A stretch of 64,000 bases of DNA from assembly GCF_001571245.1 (NCBI RefSeq), contig NZ_BCTK01000001.1, forward strand, positions 1,364,001 to 1,428,000. Reading direction: 5' to 3'. A model generated the notes under the pieces. That model saw only the letters and a list, made by a program, of their open reading frames with translations. It ran no database searches and was not told the DNA's origin. Source of the stretch: Achromobacter piechaudii NBRC 102461 (GTDB taxonomy: Bacteria > Pseudomonadota > Gammaproteobacteria > Burkholderiales > Burkholderiaceae_B). Made by a program: the position numbers and the translations under genes. Shown here piece by piece: positions 9,008-22,332 of this stretch (its first letter is position 1; each line of letters starts with the position of its first letter).

Positions 9008-10591
9008 ATGACACTGACCGGCCAAATGCTGATCGGCGCCACCGCCGTCCTGGGCGCGGGCGCAGCGCAATACGCCATCAACCCGGCAACCGGCGAACGC
9101 CTGGAACCGGCCTTCCCCGCCGGCTCGTCCGACGACGTCGCGCGCGCCGCCGAGCTGGCCCGCGCCGCGTTCGACCCGTACCGCGCCGCACCGCTGGAAA
9201 CCCGCGCGCAGTTCCTGGAAAGCATTGCCGAAGGCATCCTGGCTTTGGGCGACGCATTGATTGAACGCACTCACCTGGAAACCGGCCTGCCCGTGGCGCG
9301 CCTGCAAGGCGAGCGCGGTCGCACCGTGGGCCAGTTGCGCCTGTTCGCGCGTGTCGTGCGCGACGGCTATTTCCTGGATGCCACCATCGACCCCGCGCAA
9401 CCGGAACGCCAGCCGCTGCCGCGCGCCGACCTGCGCCTGTCCAACGTGCCGCTGGGCCCGGTCGCCGTGTTCGGCGCCAGCAACTTCCCGCTGGCCTTCT
9501 CGGTCGCGGGCGGCGACACCGCCTCGGCTCTGGCCGCGGGCTGCCCCGTCATCGTGAAGGCGCACAACGCGCACCCCGGCGCCTCGGAAATGGTGGGCCG
9601 CGTGATCCAGGCCGCCGTCGCCAAGCACGGCTTGCCCGAAGGCACGTTCTCGCTGTTGTTCGGCGCGGGTAGCGAAATCGGCACCGCGCTGGTCTCGCAT
9701 CCGGCCATTACCGCCGTGGGCTTCACCGGTTCGCGCCGGGGCGGCCTGGCGCTGGTCGCCGCCGCCAACGCCCGCCCGGTGCCGATCCCCGTGTATGCCG
9801 AGATGTCCAGCATCAACCCCGTGTTCCTGATGCCGGCTGCGCTGGAAGCGCGCGCCGAGGCCATCGCCAAGGGCTTCGTGGATTCGCTGGCCATGGGCGT
9901 CGGCCAGTTCTGCACCAACCCGGGCCTGGTCATCGGCGTGGAAGGCCCGGCGCTGGACCGTTTCCGCAAGGCGGCCGCCGAGGCCGTAGCGGCCAAGGGC
10001 GCGGCCACCATGTTGACCCCGGGCATCTTCGCGGCCTATCAGGACGGCGCGCAGGCGCTGGCCAGCCACGCCAGCGTGGCGACGCTGGGCCGGGGCGAAG
10101 CCTCCAAGCCGCAAGCCAACGCGGCCGGCGCGGTGGTGTTCGCCACCGAAGCCGACCGATTCCTGGCCTCGCACGAACTGGAAGCCGAAGTGTTCGGCCC
10201 CGCTTCGCTGGTGGTGGCGTGCCGCGACGTGGCGCAGATGACGGCCGTGGCCGAACACCTGGAAGGCCAGTTGACGGCGACCCTCTTCGTGGACGATGCC
10301 GACGTGGCGCTGGCCAAGTCCCTGTTGCCCGTGCTGGAACGCAAGGCCGGCCGCATCCTGGCCAACGGCTATCCGACGGGCGTGGAAGTCAGCCATGCGA
10401 TGGTGCACGGCGGCCCCTTCCCGGCCACGTCGAACCCGGCGTCCACATCGGTCGGCGCCACCGCGATCCGCCGCTTCCTGCGCCCGGTCTGCTATCAGGA
10501 CCTGCCCGACGCGCTGCTGCCCGATGGCGTCAAGCGCGCCAACCCCTTGTCGATCATGCGCATGGTCGATGGCGTCATGACGCCGGCTTGA
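9008..10591 (+). CDS. 2,5-dioxovalerate (alpha-ketoglutaric semialdehyde) dehydrogenase
   Basis: 527 residues of the aldehyde dehydrogenase superfamily, NADP-type group of slightly over 500 residues. Visible: cofactor region [15 protein letters not shown] (150-164), VIVKAHN with Lys184, GFTGSRRGG (238-246), the general-base Glu265 in YAEMSSINP and the nucleophile Cys302 in GQFCTNPG. It oxidises 2,5-dioxopentanoate to 2-oxoglutarate, the last step of aldarate breakdown. Start chosen at the ATG after CGGAGAATCCATC. It follows kdgD with a terminator hairpin in the 62-base gap. Confidence 0.93.
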   Translation: MTLTGQMLIGATAVLGAGAAQYAINPATGERLEPAFPAGSSDDVARAAELARAAFDPYRAAPLETRAQFLESIAEGILALGDALIERTHLETGLPVARLQGERGRTVGQLRLFARVVRDGYFLDATIDPAQPERQPLPRADLRLSNVPLGPVAVFGASNFPLAFSVAGGDTASALAAGCPVIVKAHNAHPGASEMVGRVIQAAVAKHGLPEGTFSLLFGAGSEIGTALVSHPAITAVGFTGSRRGGLALVAAANARPVPIPVYAEMSSINPVFLMPAALEARAEAIAKGFVDSLAMGVGQFCTNPGLVIGVEGPALDRFRKAAAEAVAAKGAATMLTPGIFAAYQDGAQALASHASVATLGRGEASKPQANAAGAVVFATEADRFLASHELEAEVFGPASLVVACRDVAQMTAVAEHLEGQLTATLFVDDADVALAKSLLPVLERKAGRILANGYPTGVEVSHAMVHGGPFPATSNPASTSVGATAIRRFLRPVCYQDLPDALLPDGVKRANPLSIMRMVDGVMTPA

Positions 10592-10721
10592 AGCCGTTGC
10601 GGCGCGCGTGCAGAAGGCCCGGGCCGCGCGCCCGTGGCCTGACGCCGCCGCGCCACACTCGCTTGCGCGGCAGTTGCCAAGCCGCCCGGCGTCGCGCCAT
10701 AATCTGCGCTCGCAATTAATT

Positions 10722-10740
10722 GATAAGTGTTCGCATTAGC
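10722..10740. promoter_or_regulatory. Fur-box-like site upstream of the sigma factor gene
   Basis: The 19 bases GATAA...CATTAGC match the classical GATAATGATAATCATTATC Fur consensus at about 12 positions, both ends included, in an AT-rich island upstream of a FecI-type sigma factor. Iron-regulated control by Fur is normal for such genes. Its location argues against the GTG at 10727 being the start. Confidence 0.5.
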
Positions 10741-10783
10741 ATTAATGCTTGATGCGAACCGCGATCACGAGCGGGCGGGATCC

Positions 10784-11329
10784 TTGAGCGTTGCACCCCC
10801 TTTGTCCACCGACTTCGAACACCTGTACGGCAACCATCATCACTGGTTGCTGGCCTGGGTGAACTGGCGCCTGGGCAACGCGGCGGATGCAGCAGACCTG
10901 GCCCACGACGCCTTCGTGCGCCTGCTGACCCGCCCCTGTCACTTCGACACCCCGCAGCAGGCGCGCAGCTACCTGCGCAAAATGGCCAACGGCATGTGCG
11001 TAGACCTTTGGCGCCGCCGCAGCCTGGAGCAAGCCTGGCTGGATGCCCTGGCCGCCCAACCCGAACCCACCGTGTCGTCCGCCGAGGATCAGGCCATGGT
11101 GCTGGAGGCGCTGGGCGAGATCGACACCATGCTGCGCGAACTGCCGCCCAAGGTGGCGCACGCTTTCGTCATGGCGGTGGCCTGCGAAATGACAGACAAC
11201 GAAGTCGCCGCAACGCTGAACGTGTCGGCGCGCATGGTGCGCAAGTACGTCGCCCGCGCGATGCTCTGCTGCATGAAGCTGGAAGCGCGGCTTGCCGCCG
11301 GGCTGTGCGACGAAGCGGTCGCGCCATGA
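10784..11329 (+). CDS. FecI-type ECF RNA polymerase sigma factor
   Basis: 181 residues if it starts at the TTG at 10784, after GCGGGCGGGA; an upstream GTG (10727) and ATG (10745) in the same frame overlap or abut a Fur-box-like site, so I prefer TTG, with some doubt. Region 2 is visible as FEHLYGNHHHWLLAWVNWRLG and DAADLAHDAFVRLL; region 4 as ELPPKVAHAFVMAVACEMTDNEVAATLNVSARMVRKY (a helix-turn-helix). Family members recruit polymerase to a TonB receptor promoter when the receptor binds its ligand. The stop overlaps the fecR start by ATGA, indicating translational coupling. Confidence 0.88.
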   Translation: MSVAPPLSTDFEHLYGNHHHWLLAWVNWRLGNAADAADLAHDAFVRLLTRPCHFDTPQQARSYLRKMANGMCVDLWRRRSLEQAWLDALAAQPEPTVSSAEDQAMVLEALGEIDTMLRELPPKVAHAFVMAVACEMTDNEVAATLNVSARMVRKYVARAMLCCMKLEARLAAGLCDEAVAP

Positions 11330-12318
11330 CGGCCATGGCCGCGGCGGAGCCCTCGCACCAGGTCATGGAAGAAGCCGCCGAATGGTATGCGCGGCTGCGC
11401 GGCGGGCAGGCCACGCCCGCCGAACAGCAGCAATGGCGGCAATGGATGGAACGCGGCGACGAACACCGGCAGGCGTGGCGCTACGTCGAACGCATCGACC
11501 GGCGCTTCACCCCCTTGCAGGCCAGCCCCGACCGCCACGCGGCGGTATCGGCATTCCGCGAGGCACGCCCCGCCGCGCCGCGCCGCCGCCAGGTGCTGCT
11601 TGGCCTGGCCGGCACGCTGGGCCTGTCATGGATAGGCTGGACCGCATGGCGCCAGACGCCTTTGTCCGCGCTGGTCTCGCTCTGGGGCGCGGACTATCGC
11701 GCGGGCGTGGGCGAAACGCGGCGCGTGACGCTGGCCGATGGCACCACGGTGTGGATCAAGGCATTGAGCGCGTTCAACGTGGCCTACAACGACACCGAAC
11801 GCCGCCTTCAATTGACGGCGGGCGAAATTCTGATCGACACGGGCAAGGACCCATCGCGCCCCTTCATCGTGGACACTGGCCAAGGCCGCTTGCAGGCGCT
11901 GGGCACGCGCTTTTCGGTCAGCCAGGGCGATGCGGGCACGCTGGTCGCGGTCTATGACGGCGCGGTGCGCGTGAACACGCTGCGTTCGGGCGCTACCGAA
12001 ATCATCGGCGCGGGCCAGCAGACGCGCTTCACGATGGACGACTTGCAACCCCTGACCCCCGCCGACCCTGCGCGCGAAAGCTGGCGTCAGGGTTTGCTGC
12101 TGGCCAACGGCACGCCCTTGTCCGATGTGGTCGCCGAACTGCGGCGCTACCATCCCGGCCATCTGGGCCTGTCTCCGCAACTGGGCCAATTGCCCGTCTT
12201 CGGCAGCTACCCGCTCAACGACGTGGAGCGGGCGCTGACCATGCTGGCCTCGGTGCTGCCCATCCGACTGCGGCGCACGCTGCCCTGGTGGATCAGCATC
12301 GAAGCGCGCGAGGCCTGA
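11326..12318 (+). CDS. FecR-type anti-sigma / sigma regulator
   Basis: 330 residues from an ATG overlapping the sigma factor stop. An N-terminal cytoplasmic segment of the DUF4880 type (EEAAEWYARLRGGQATPAEQQQW) is followed by an arginine-rich stretch and one transmembrane segment (VLLGLAGTLGLSWIGWTAW, near 90-108). The periplasmic part has the FecR domain (GETRRVTLADGTTVWI, then LTAGEILIDT and FSV) and a short C-terminal STN-like piece. It transmits the receptor signal across the inner membrane to FecI. Order sigma, FecR, TonB receptor is the classical one. Confidence 0.92.
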   Translation: MTAMAAAEPSHQVMEEAAEWYARLRGGQATPAEQQQWRQWMERGDEHRQAWRYVERIDRRFTPLQASPDRHAAVSAFREARPAAPRRRQVLLGLAGTLGLSWIGWTAWRQTPLSALVSLWGADYRAGVGETRRVTLADGTTVWIKALSAFNVAYNDTERRLQLTAGEILIDTGKDPSRPFIVDTGQGRLQALGTRFSVSQGDAGTLVAVYDGAVRVNTLRSGATEIIGAGQQTRFTMDDLQPLTPADPARESWRQGLLLANGTPLSDVVAELRRYHPGHLGLSPQLGQLPVFGSYPLNDVERALTMLASVLPIRLRRTLPWWISIEAREA

Positions 12319-12440
12319 AAAAAATTCGCGCGGTGGTTCCGCATTTGGCGGCCTGCTTCGATTTAGGAAGGGAGAGTCCTCGCCACGCGAGGCATTGCCA
12401 ACTTCCCTTACCTCATTGCACGAGCGCACAGGTTTCCGTC

Positions 12441-14828
12441 ATGTCCCAACGTTTTCTTCCCGCGCCCACGCTGGCGCTGGCCATTGCCGTATCCGCGTGC
12501 TGGGCGCCAGCCCTGCATGCGCAGTCCGCGCCCGCAGGCCAATTGCTGACGTTCGATATCCCCGCCGCTCCGGTGGGCCAGGTGTTGACGCGGCTGGCCA
12601 ATGAAACCGGCATCCTGCTGGCCGCCCCGCCTGGGCTGCTGGCCGGCCGCTTGAGCGGCGGCGTGCGCGGACGCTATACGCGCGCCGACGCCCTGGACCA
12701 GGCGTTGGCCGGCACCGGCTTGCGCGCCACGCGCGACGCGCCCAATCAGTTCCGGCTGTCCGCCCTGCCTCCGGCCGCCACCACCACGCTGGCGCCCGTC
12801 ACCGTTACCGGCAGCGCGCTCGACACCGGCTTGCCACCCGTCTATGCCGGCGGTCAGGTGGCCAGCGGCGGCCGCATCGGCCTGCTGGGCAACATGAGCG
12901 ACATGGACACCCCGTTCAGCGCCACGCAGTACACGTCCAAGCTGATCGAAGACCAGCAGGCGCAGAACATCGGCGACGTGCTGGTCAACGACCCCTCGGT
13001 GCGCAACACCTATTCGCGCGGCGCGGGCCGCGACGAATTCAACATCCGCGGCTTCACCCTGTTCAACTACGACGTGTCGTTCAACGGCCTGTATGGCGTA
13101 TCGCCGCGCAACGCCAGCTCGCTCATCGGCGTGGAACGCGTGGAAGTGCTGCGCGGCCCCAACGCCTTGCTCAACGGCATGGCGCCCTATGGCTCGGTGG
13201 GCGGCGCGATCAACCTGGTGCCCAAGCGCGCCGGCGCCGAACCGCTGAACCGCTATACCCTTAGCTACATCGGCGATTCGCAATTCGGCGCGCACGCGGA
13301 CCTGGCGCGCCGCTACGGCGACACCCAGGAATTTGGCGTGCGCCTGAACGTGGCGGGCAGCGGCGGCGACCTGCCCCAGGATGGCTCCCGCGAAAACCTG
13401 GGCGCGGTGGCGCTGGGCCTGGATTACCAGGGCGAGCGCCTGCGTGTGGACGGCGACATCAACTACCAGAACCGCACCACGGATGCGCGCAGCGGCCTGC
13501 TGTTCCCGCCGCCGCCCGGCCAGGACATCGGCCCCGCGCCCGACGCGCGCCGCAACTTCTTCCCTTCATGGACCTATTGGAAGACCAAGGAATGGTCGGG
13601 CGCGCTTCGCGCCGAATACGACCTGAGCCCGGACTGGACCGTGTACGGCGCGGTCGGCGCGCGCAAGCACGACTTTGAAAGCCTGCAAACCAGCTGGCTG
13701 ATGCTGGACAGCAATGGCGACATCGGCGCCGTGCCTGCCCGCCTGAACGAATCCCTGTTGAGCAAGACGGGCGAAGTGGGCCTACGCGGGCGTTTTCACA
13801 CAGGCGCGGTCAAGCACGAGCCGTCGGTGAGCGCCAGCGCGCTGGACATCGATTATTCCTCTGCCCGCATCCGCTCACGCACGGTGTTCTCCAACCTGTA
13901 TGACCCGGCCGACCTGCCCAAGCCCGACATCGCGCGGCCCGGCGACCTGCCCAAGACGAGCGAGTCGCGCTTGTACAGCGTGGCGCTGGCCGACAAGATC
14001 TCGTTCCTGGATGACCGCGTGCAGTTCATTGCCGGCGTTCGGCATCAGCGCATCGAATCCACCAATTTCGATGCCGCCACCGGCCGCAGCACTTCCGACT
14101 ACGCCAAATCGGCCGTCACGCCCGCTTTCGCCCTGACCCTGAGGCCCACGCAGCGCCTGTCGCTGTATGGCAACTACATCGAAGGCTTGAGCCAGGGCGG
14201 CACCGCGCCCGAGGGCGCCATCAACGCCGGCGAGGTGTTCGCACCTGAAATCGCCAAGCAGATCGAGGTGGGCGGCAAGTACGACTTCGGCGACTTCTCG
14301 ACCACCCTGAGCGCGTTCAAGATCGACAAGCCCAGCAGCTTCCTCGACCCCGACACGCGCCGCTATGTCTCCAACGGCCAGCAGCGCAATCGCGGTCTGG
14401 AATTGCTGGTGCAAGGCGACGCCGCGCCCGGGGTCCGCCTGCTGGGCGGCGTCGCCTATACCGACGCGCGGCTGACGCGTACCGAAGGTGGGGTGAACGA
14501 CGGCAATTGGGCGCCCGCCGTGCCGCGCTTTCAGTTCAACGCGGCGGCGGAATGGGATACGCCCTTCCTGCCGGGCCTGACCGTGACGGCGCGCATGCTG
14601 CGCACCAGCCAGCAATACGTGGACGTGGGCAACACCCAGACGATCCCCGGCTGGACCCGCTTCGATCTGGGCGCGCGCTATGCGTTCAACGCCAGCGGCA
14701 CGCCGATGGTGGTGCGGGCAACGGTGGAAAACGTGTTCAACAAGAACTACTGGCAATCGGCGGCGCGCGAGGGCCTGACCGTCGGTGCGCCAAGGACCGT
14801 GCTGCTGTCGGTGTCGGCGGAATTCTGA
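12441..14828 (+). CDS. TonB-dependent siderophore receptor with signalling (STN) domain
   Basis: 795 residues from the ATG at 12441. Signal peptide 1-28 (ending ALHAQ). A secretin/TonB N-terminal signalling domain follows (LTFDIPAAPVGQVLTRLANETGILL to FRLSALP), which is present only in transducer receptors. Then the plug (GDVLVNDPSVRNTYSRGAGR, FNIRGF, VERVEVLRGPNALLNG, GGAINLVPKRA) and a 22-strand barrel ending VLLSVSAEF, with terminal Phe as expected for an outer-membrane protein. The plug resembles ferric-siderophore receptors of the FhuE/FpvA/FoxA kind; the ligand cannot be told. Works with the two upstream genes. Confidence 0.93.
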   Translation: MSQRFLPAPTLALAIAVSACWAPALHAQSAPAGQLLTFDIPAAPVGQVLTRLANETGILLAAPPGLLAGRLSGGVRGRYTRADALDQALAGTGLRATRDAPNQFRLSALPPAATTTLAPVTVTGSALDTGLPPVYAGGQVASGGRIGLLGNMSDMDTPFSATQYTSKLIEDQQAQNIGDVLVNDPSVRNTYSRGAGRDEFNIRGFTLFNYDVSFNGLYGVSPRNASSLIGVERVEVLRGPNALLNGMAPYGSVGGAINLVPKRAGAEPLNRYTLSYIGDSQFGAHADLARRYGDTQEFGVRLNVAGSGGDLPQDGSRENLGAVALGLDYQGERLRVDGDINYQNRTTDARSGLLFPPPPGQDIGPAPDARRNFFPSWTYWKTKEWSGALRAEYDLSPDWTVYGAVGARKHDFESLQTSWLMLDSNGDIGAVPARLNESLLSKTGEVGLRGRFHTGAVKHEPSVSASALDIDYSSARIRSRTVFSNLYDPADLPKPDIARPGDLPKTSESRLYSVALADKISFLDDRVQFIAGVRHQRIESTNFDAATGRSTSDYAKSAVTPAFALTLRPTQRLSLYGNYIEGLSQGGTAPEGAINAGEVFAPEIAKQIEVGGKYDFGDFSTTLSAFKIDKPSSFLDPDTRRYVSNGQQRNRGLELLVQGDAAPGVRLLGGVAYTDARLTRTEGGVNDGNWAPAVPRFQFNAAAEWDTPFLPGLTVTARMLRTSQQYVDVGNTQTIPGWTRFDLGARYAFNASGTPMVVRATVENVFNKNYWQSAAREGLTVGAPRTVLLSVSAEF

Positions 14829-14848
14829 TCGACCCCGCCGCCCGTGCG

Positions 14849-15997
14849 TTACTGCGATGCGGCTGCCGCGATGCGCTGGCTGTCGCGCGGCAGTTCAACC
14901 CGGAAGCGGGTCATTCCGTCGCGCGATTCGGCGGAGATGCGGCCACGATGGCTCAACACGATCTGCTGCGCGATGAACAGCCCCAGCCCCAGTCCGTTGT
15001 GATTGTCGGCGCGGCGCTCGCCACTGCGAAACGGGTTGAACAGGTGCGGCAGCAAGGCGGGCGGTATCGTGCCGCCGTTGCTGACCGTCACGGTCACGCG
15101 GTCGGCCACGGTGCCATCGGCGTCCACCCGCACCGGCACCGTCTTGTCGCCATGATGCAGGGCGTTGCCGATCAGATTGGCCAACACCTGGCATAGCCGC
15201 TCGCCGTCCCAGATGCCATCCATGTCGCCCACGCACTCGCATTCGAGCTGGCGTTCGGGATGGCCCGTCTGCGCTTCATCCACCGTGCGGCGCACCAGCC
15301 CATCCATGCGCTGCGCCGCCCACGCCAGCGTCAGCCCGCCCGCCTGCCGGATGCGGGTGACGTCCAACAGGTCTTCGATCAGCCGCGCCATGCGCTCGCT
15401 GCTTTGCAGCATGCGTTGCGCCAGGCCGGCCACGCGGCTCGGGTCGGGTTGCCGTTGCAACAGGGACGCGCCCATCACGATCGATTGCAGCGGCGTGCGC
15501 AGGTCGTGGCTCAACACCGCCATGAACATCTCGTTGATGCGCAGGGCCTCGGTGCGCTCTTCCAGCTGCTGCGCCAGCGCGCGCTTGCGCTCGTGCAGTT
15601 CGAAGAACACGTTCGCCTTCATGCGCAGCATGTGCGGGTCGACAGGCTTGTACAGAAAATCGACGGCGCCGCTTTCGTAGCCGCGAAACTGCCAGTTCTG
15701 CTCGCGCGAGCCGGCGGTGATGAAGATCAGCGGAATGTGGCGCGTGCGTTCGCTGCCCCGGATCAGTTCGGCCAGTTCGAAGCCGTTCATGTCGGGCATC
15801 TGCACGTCCAGCAGCGCCAGCGCCACATCGGCGTGGTTCAGCAGCAGCTCAAGCGCTTCCGGGCCCGACTGGGCCTTGAGGACCTGCACCTTGTCGTTTT
15901 GCAGCAGCGCTTCCAGCGCGATCAGATTTTCAGGAACGTCGTCGACCAGCAGGCACTTGATGCGTTCTTCTTGCGGTTTGGCAGATGTCAGGAACAT
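14849..15997 (-). CDS. Receiver-histidine kinase hybrid protein
   Basis: 382 residues with reversed hybrid order. Receiver domain 12-130: LLVDDVPENL, phospho-acceptor Asp64 in LLDVQMPDM, and Lys117 in LYKPVD. A coiled coil (130-155) leads to the HisKA domain with His164 in VLSHDLRTPL. The ATPase domain has an N-box (LCQVLANLIGNALHHGD) and a G-box (NGLGLGLFIAQQIV). No membrane segment, so it is cytoplasmic. Last gene of the minus-strand row hybrid kinase, CheR, CheB, this protein, 21 bases after CheB. Likely receives phosphate from the large kinase or acts downstream of it. Confidence 0.88.
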   Translation of the reverse strand: MFLTSAKPQEERIKCLLVDDVPENLIALEALLQNDKVQVLKAQSGPEALELLLNHADVALALLDVQMPDMNGFELAELIRGSERTRHIPLIFITAGSREQNWQFRGYESGAVDFLYKPVDPHMLRMKANVFFELHERKRALAQQLEERTEALRINEMFMAVLSHDLRTPLQSIVMGASLLQRQPDPSRVAGLAQRMLQSSERMARLIEDLLDVTRIRQAGGLTLAWAAQRMDGLVRRTVDEAQTGHPERQLECECVGDMDGIWDGERLCQVLANLIGNALHHGDKTVPVRVDADGTVADRVTVTVSNGGTIPPALLPHLFNPFRSGERRADNHNGLGLGLFIAQQIVLSHRGRISAESRDGMTRFRVELPRDSQRIAAAASQ

Positions 15998-16018
15998 GGT
16001 GTCAAAGCGGGTTGAGGG

Positions 16019-16636
16019 TTACAGCACGGGCTGCGTCGGCAATTGGGCAAGCATCGCGGCGATCTCGGCGGGCGCAAGCGGGTGGCGCTCTGCCAAACGC
16101 GCCAAGGCCGCCAGCGGCATGGTGGGCATCGAGGAGGACTCCGGCGACTGCACCACCGCATAGCCGCCCGCAGCCTCGATAGCTGCCAGGCCGCGGGCGC
16201 CATCCTCGTTCGCGCCGGACAGCAGGATGCCCATCAGCCTGTCGCCATAGCAATCCGCAGCGGATTCAAACAGGACGTCAATCGACGGCCGCGAAAAATG
16301 CACGGGCGCGCCCACCGACAAAGCCAATCGCGGTCCCTGGTCCACCAGCAGGTGGTAGTCGGGCGGTGCGAAGTACAGATGGCCCGGCTGTATCCATAGC
16401 TGATCTTCCGCCTCCAGCACGGGCAAGGCGCAGCGTTCGCGAAAAATATCCACCAGCAGGCTGCGGCGGTCGCGCGGCAGATGCAGCACAACAATCACCG
16501 CCGCGCACAGCCGCGCCGGCAAGGCCGGCAGCAGCACATTCAGTCCATCGATCGCGCCCGACGAGCCGCCGATGACGATGGCGTCCCACGGACCCGCCGA
16601 CCTGTTCGCCGACGCGGGCAAGGTCGGCGCGCTCAC
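16019..16636 (-). CDS. CheB-type methylesterase domain protein (no receiver)
   Basis: 205 residues comprising only the CheB catalytic domain. The triad is visible: Ser25 in VIGGSSGA, His52 in VVLHLPRD and Asp145 in SGANEDGARG. The receiver domain that normally precedes it is absent. CheB removes methyl or amide groups from receptor glutamates. Its start overlaps the CheR stop by ATGA. In this cluster there is no chemoreceptor, CheA or CheW, so the substrate is probably the large hybrid kinase or an unlinked protein; this is inference. Confidence 0.88.
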   Translation of the reverse strand: MSAPTLPASANRSAGPWDAIVIGGSSGAIDGLNVLLPALPARLCAAVIVVLHLPRDRRSLLVDIFRERCALPVLEAEDQLWIQPGHLYFAPPDYHLLVDQGPRLALSVGAPVHFSRPSIDVLFESAADCYGDRLMGILLSGANEDGARGLAAIEAAGGYAVVQSPESSSMPTMPLAALARLAERHPLAPAEIAAMLAQLPTQPVL

Positions 16637-17472
16637 AGCCCCGCCTTTTTGCGGTAGATGCGCTCTTCAAGCACGAAATCGTCGAAATTGTCGGCCTGCC
16701 CAGTGAACCGCAGCGATTCCCGCGAGCCCAGGCCGAGGAATCCACGGTGCACCAGGGCGTCGTGGAACAGACCCAACGCACGGTTCTGCAGGTCGCGCTC
16801 AAAATAAATGAGCACGTTGCGGCAGGATATCAAGTGCACCTCGGCGAACACGCTGTCCGTCGCCAGGCTGTGATCGGAAAATACCATGTGTTCGCGCAGG
16901 CGCTTGTCGAACACCACCCGACCATACCGGGCCGTGTAGTAGTCCGACAGCGAACTGAGGCCGCCCGAGCGCGCGTGATTGCCCGTGAACGCGGCCACGC
17001 GGTCCAGGTCGAAGATACCCTGCTCGGCCGCTTTGAGCGCGTGCGGGTTGATGTCGGTGGCGTAGATCAGCGCCCGGTCCAGCAGGCCTTCTTCGGCCAA
17101 CAGGATGGCCAGCGAATAGACTTCCTCGCCCGCGCTGCATCCGGCCACCCACACCTTGATCGACGGATACGTGCGCAGGATGGGAATGACCTCGGTGCGC
17201 AACGCCAGGAAGTAGCCCGGATCGCGGAACATGTCGCTGACCTGCACCGTCAGGAACTGCAACAGCGCGGTGAACACGGCCGGCTCGTGCAGCACGCGGT
17301 CTTGCAGCTGGGACAAGGTCTTGCAGCTGAACTGCGTCAGCGCGCTTTGCAGGCGGCGCTTGAGCGAGGCCTGCGCATATTCGCGGAAGTCGTAGTGGTA
17401 ATGGTGATAGATCGCATCGAGCAGCAGACGCTGCTCGATGTCGGCAATACGCGCTTTGGCGGAGGCGGGCAT
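16633..17472 (-). CDS. CheR-type protein-glutamate methyltransferase
   Basis: 279 residues. The N-terminal helical CheR domain (about 10-80) precedes an S-adenosylmethionine-binding domain: FLTVQVSDMFRDPGYF, then motif I VWVAGCSAGEEVYSLA and ATDINPHALKAAEQG, and LISCRNVLIYF further on, all characteristic of CheR. It methylates glutamate side chains of signalling proteins. Encoded between the hybrid kinase (33 bases upstream) and a receiverless CheB (ATGA overlap), in a set seen in several proteobacteria outside classical chemotaxis operons. Confidence 0.92.
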   Translation of the reverse strand: MPASAKARIADIEQRLLLDAIYHHYHYDFREYAQASLKRRLQSALTQFSCKTLSQLQDRVLHEPAVFTALLQFLTVQVSDMFRDPGYFLALRTEVIPILRTYPSIKVWVAGCSAGEEVYSLAILLAEEGLLDRALIYATDINPHALKAAEQGIFDLDRVAAFTGNHARSGGLSSLSDYYTARYGRVVFDKRLREHMVFSDHSLATDSVFAEVHLISCRNVLIYFERDLQNRALGLFHDALVHRGFLGLGSRESLRFTGQADNFDDFVLEERIYRKKAGL

Positions 17473-17505
17473 GATGGTGTTCAGCGAAAAAGCGCGCGCG
17501 CGGGA

Positions 17506-20934
<3,429 letters not shown>

Positions 20935-21157
20935 GGTAGCGGGGTAGGTTCAAGGGTGGGGCTGGCGGCGCGACGCCACGACGCGGCGGGCCTCTGCGTG
21001 AATGAGGCGCGGTCGTGGCCATCGGGCCCTAAGCGCTGGACTATACCTGTTTTGGCGCCATCCGAAAAAGCGGGGCCGCATTCCAAACCCTGTGCGCACC
21101 GCGCGGGACGGAAGACGGCATGCCGACCGCTCCGCCCGCCCGTTGCGCGGCCCTGCG

Positions 21158-22156
21158 CTACTGCACCCGCAGCTTCCCATCGGCGATGATCTTCGCCCAT
21201 TTGTCTTGTTCACCGGTTTGGAAAGCGGTGAACTGCGCGGGCGTATTGGGCGTATACGCCAGCCCCAACCCCTTCATCTTGGCGTTGACCTCCGGCTTGG
21301 CGATGATCGAAGCAATGCTCTGATTCAGGCGCTCGACCACGGCCACCGGCGTATTGGCGGGCGCATAGATCGCCTGCCAACTGCTGACGTCGAATCCCGC
21401 CACGCCCGCTTCCTGCATGGTCGGTACGTCGGGCATGACCTCGGTGCGCTTGGCCGAGGTGACAGCCAGCGCGCGCACCTTGCCGCTTTGCACATACGGC
21501 AAGGCGACCAAAGCCGTTTCGAACGAACTTGGGATCTGCCCACCGATCAGGTCCTGGATGGCCGGCGCGCTGCCTCGATACGGTACGTGGGTCAGGTGCG
21601 CGCCCGTCAGTTGCTTGAAGACCTCGCCCGACAGATGTTGCGAAGTGCCCTGACCCGCCGAGCCGAAGGCGATGGTGTCAGGGTTCGCCTTGCCTGCCGC
21701 CACGACGTCCTGCACGGTCTTGTAAGGCTGGTTGGCGCCCACCAGCAAGACGTTGGAAATGCTGCCCAGCAGGATCACCGGCGCAAAGTCGCGCGCGGCG
21801 TTGTAGTTGATGCCCGGCAACAGCGATGGGTTGATGGCGTGCGTGGCGATGGTGCCCAAGAGCAACGTGTAGCCGTCCGGTTTGGCGCGCGCCACGGCGT
21901 CCGCGCCCAACACGCCGCCCGCCCCGCCCTTGTTTTCCACCAGGACGGTCTGGCCCAGGCTGGCCCCTAACTCCTGCGCGATCATGCGCCCGAGGATGTC
22001 CGACGTGCCGCCCGCCGCGAACGGCACCACCAGGGTGATCGGCTTGGCGCGGGGCCACTCGTCGGCGGCATGGGCGGCGGTGGTCAGGGCGATCAACGCC
22101 AGGGCGGCGGACGTGCGGCGCAGAAGCTGGGGAGCGTTCAAACGGGGTGCTTTCAA
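21158..22156 (-). CDS. Bug-family solute-binding receptor divergent from kdgD copy 2
   Basis: 332 residues starting at TTG; the choice is set by AGGAG 7 bases upstream. Signal peptide about 1-30 (SAALALIALTTAAHAA). Mature part has the family sequence KPITLVVPFAAGGTSDILGR, VLVENKGGAGG and the C-terminal TPVAVVERLN pattern. Like the receptor at 4024 it lacks linked TctA/TctB membrane genes. It is divergent from kdgD copy 2 and shares the GTTGT-type operator region, so a role in aldarate uptake or sensing is inferred. Overall similarity to the first receptor is only at family level. Confidence 0.9.
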   Translation of the reverse strand: MKAPRLNAPQLLRRTSAALALIALTTAAHAADEWPRAKPITLVVPFAAGGTSDILGRMIAQELGASLGQTVLVENKGGAGGVLGADAVARAKPDGYTLLLGTIATHAINPSLLPGINYNAARDFAPVILLGSISNVLLVGANQPYKTVQDVVAAGKANPDTIAFGSAGQGTSQHLSGEVFKQLTGAHLTHVPYRGSAPAIQDLIGGQIPSSFETALVALPYVQSGKVRALAVTSAKRTEVMPDVPTMQEAGVAGFDVSSWQAIYAPANTPVAVVERLNQSIASIIAKPEVNAKMKGLGLAYTPNTPAQFTAFQTGEQDKWAKIIADGKLRVQ

Positions 22157-22180
22157 GCTTGTCTCCTAAGAATTTTGATC

Positions 22181-22199
22181 TTGTACGTTGTCGTATGAC
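22181..22199 (-). promoter_or_regulatory. Candidate GntR operator upstream of the Bug receptor
   Basis: TTGTAC directly followed by GTTGTCGTATGAC, matching the GTTGT-N3-ATGAC core seen before both kdgD copies. It lies 25 bases upstream of the TTG start of the receptor gene, where a bound repressor would block transcription. Confidence 0.5.
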
Positions 22200-22332
22200 T
22201 TGTTGAGTCAGGAGAATACTGCGCCTGCACATTGCGATTCAATATAGGGATATTCCGAATCTGTCGGGGACCATTTCCGCTTGCTTTCATAGGGCACGCG
22301 CTCTCGCTTCAGACCTATTGCGCCGTATGACT

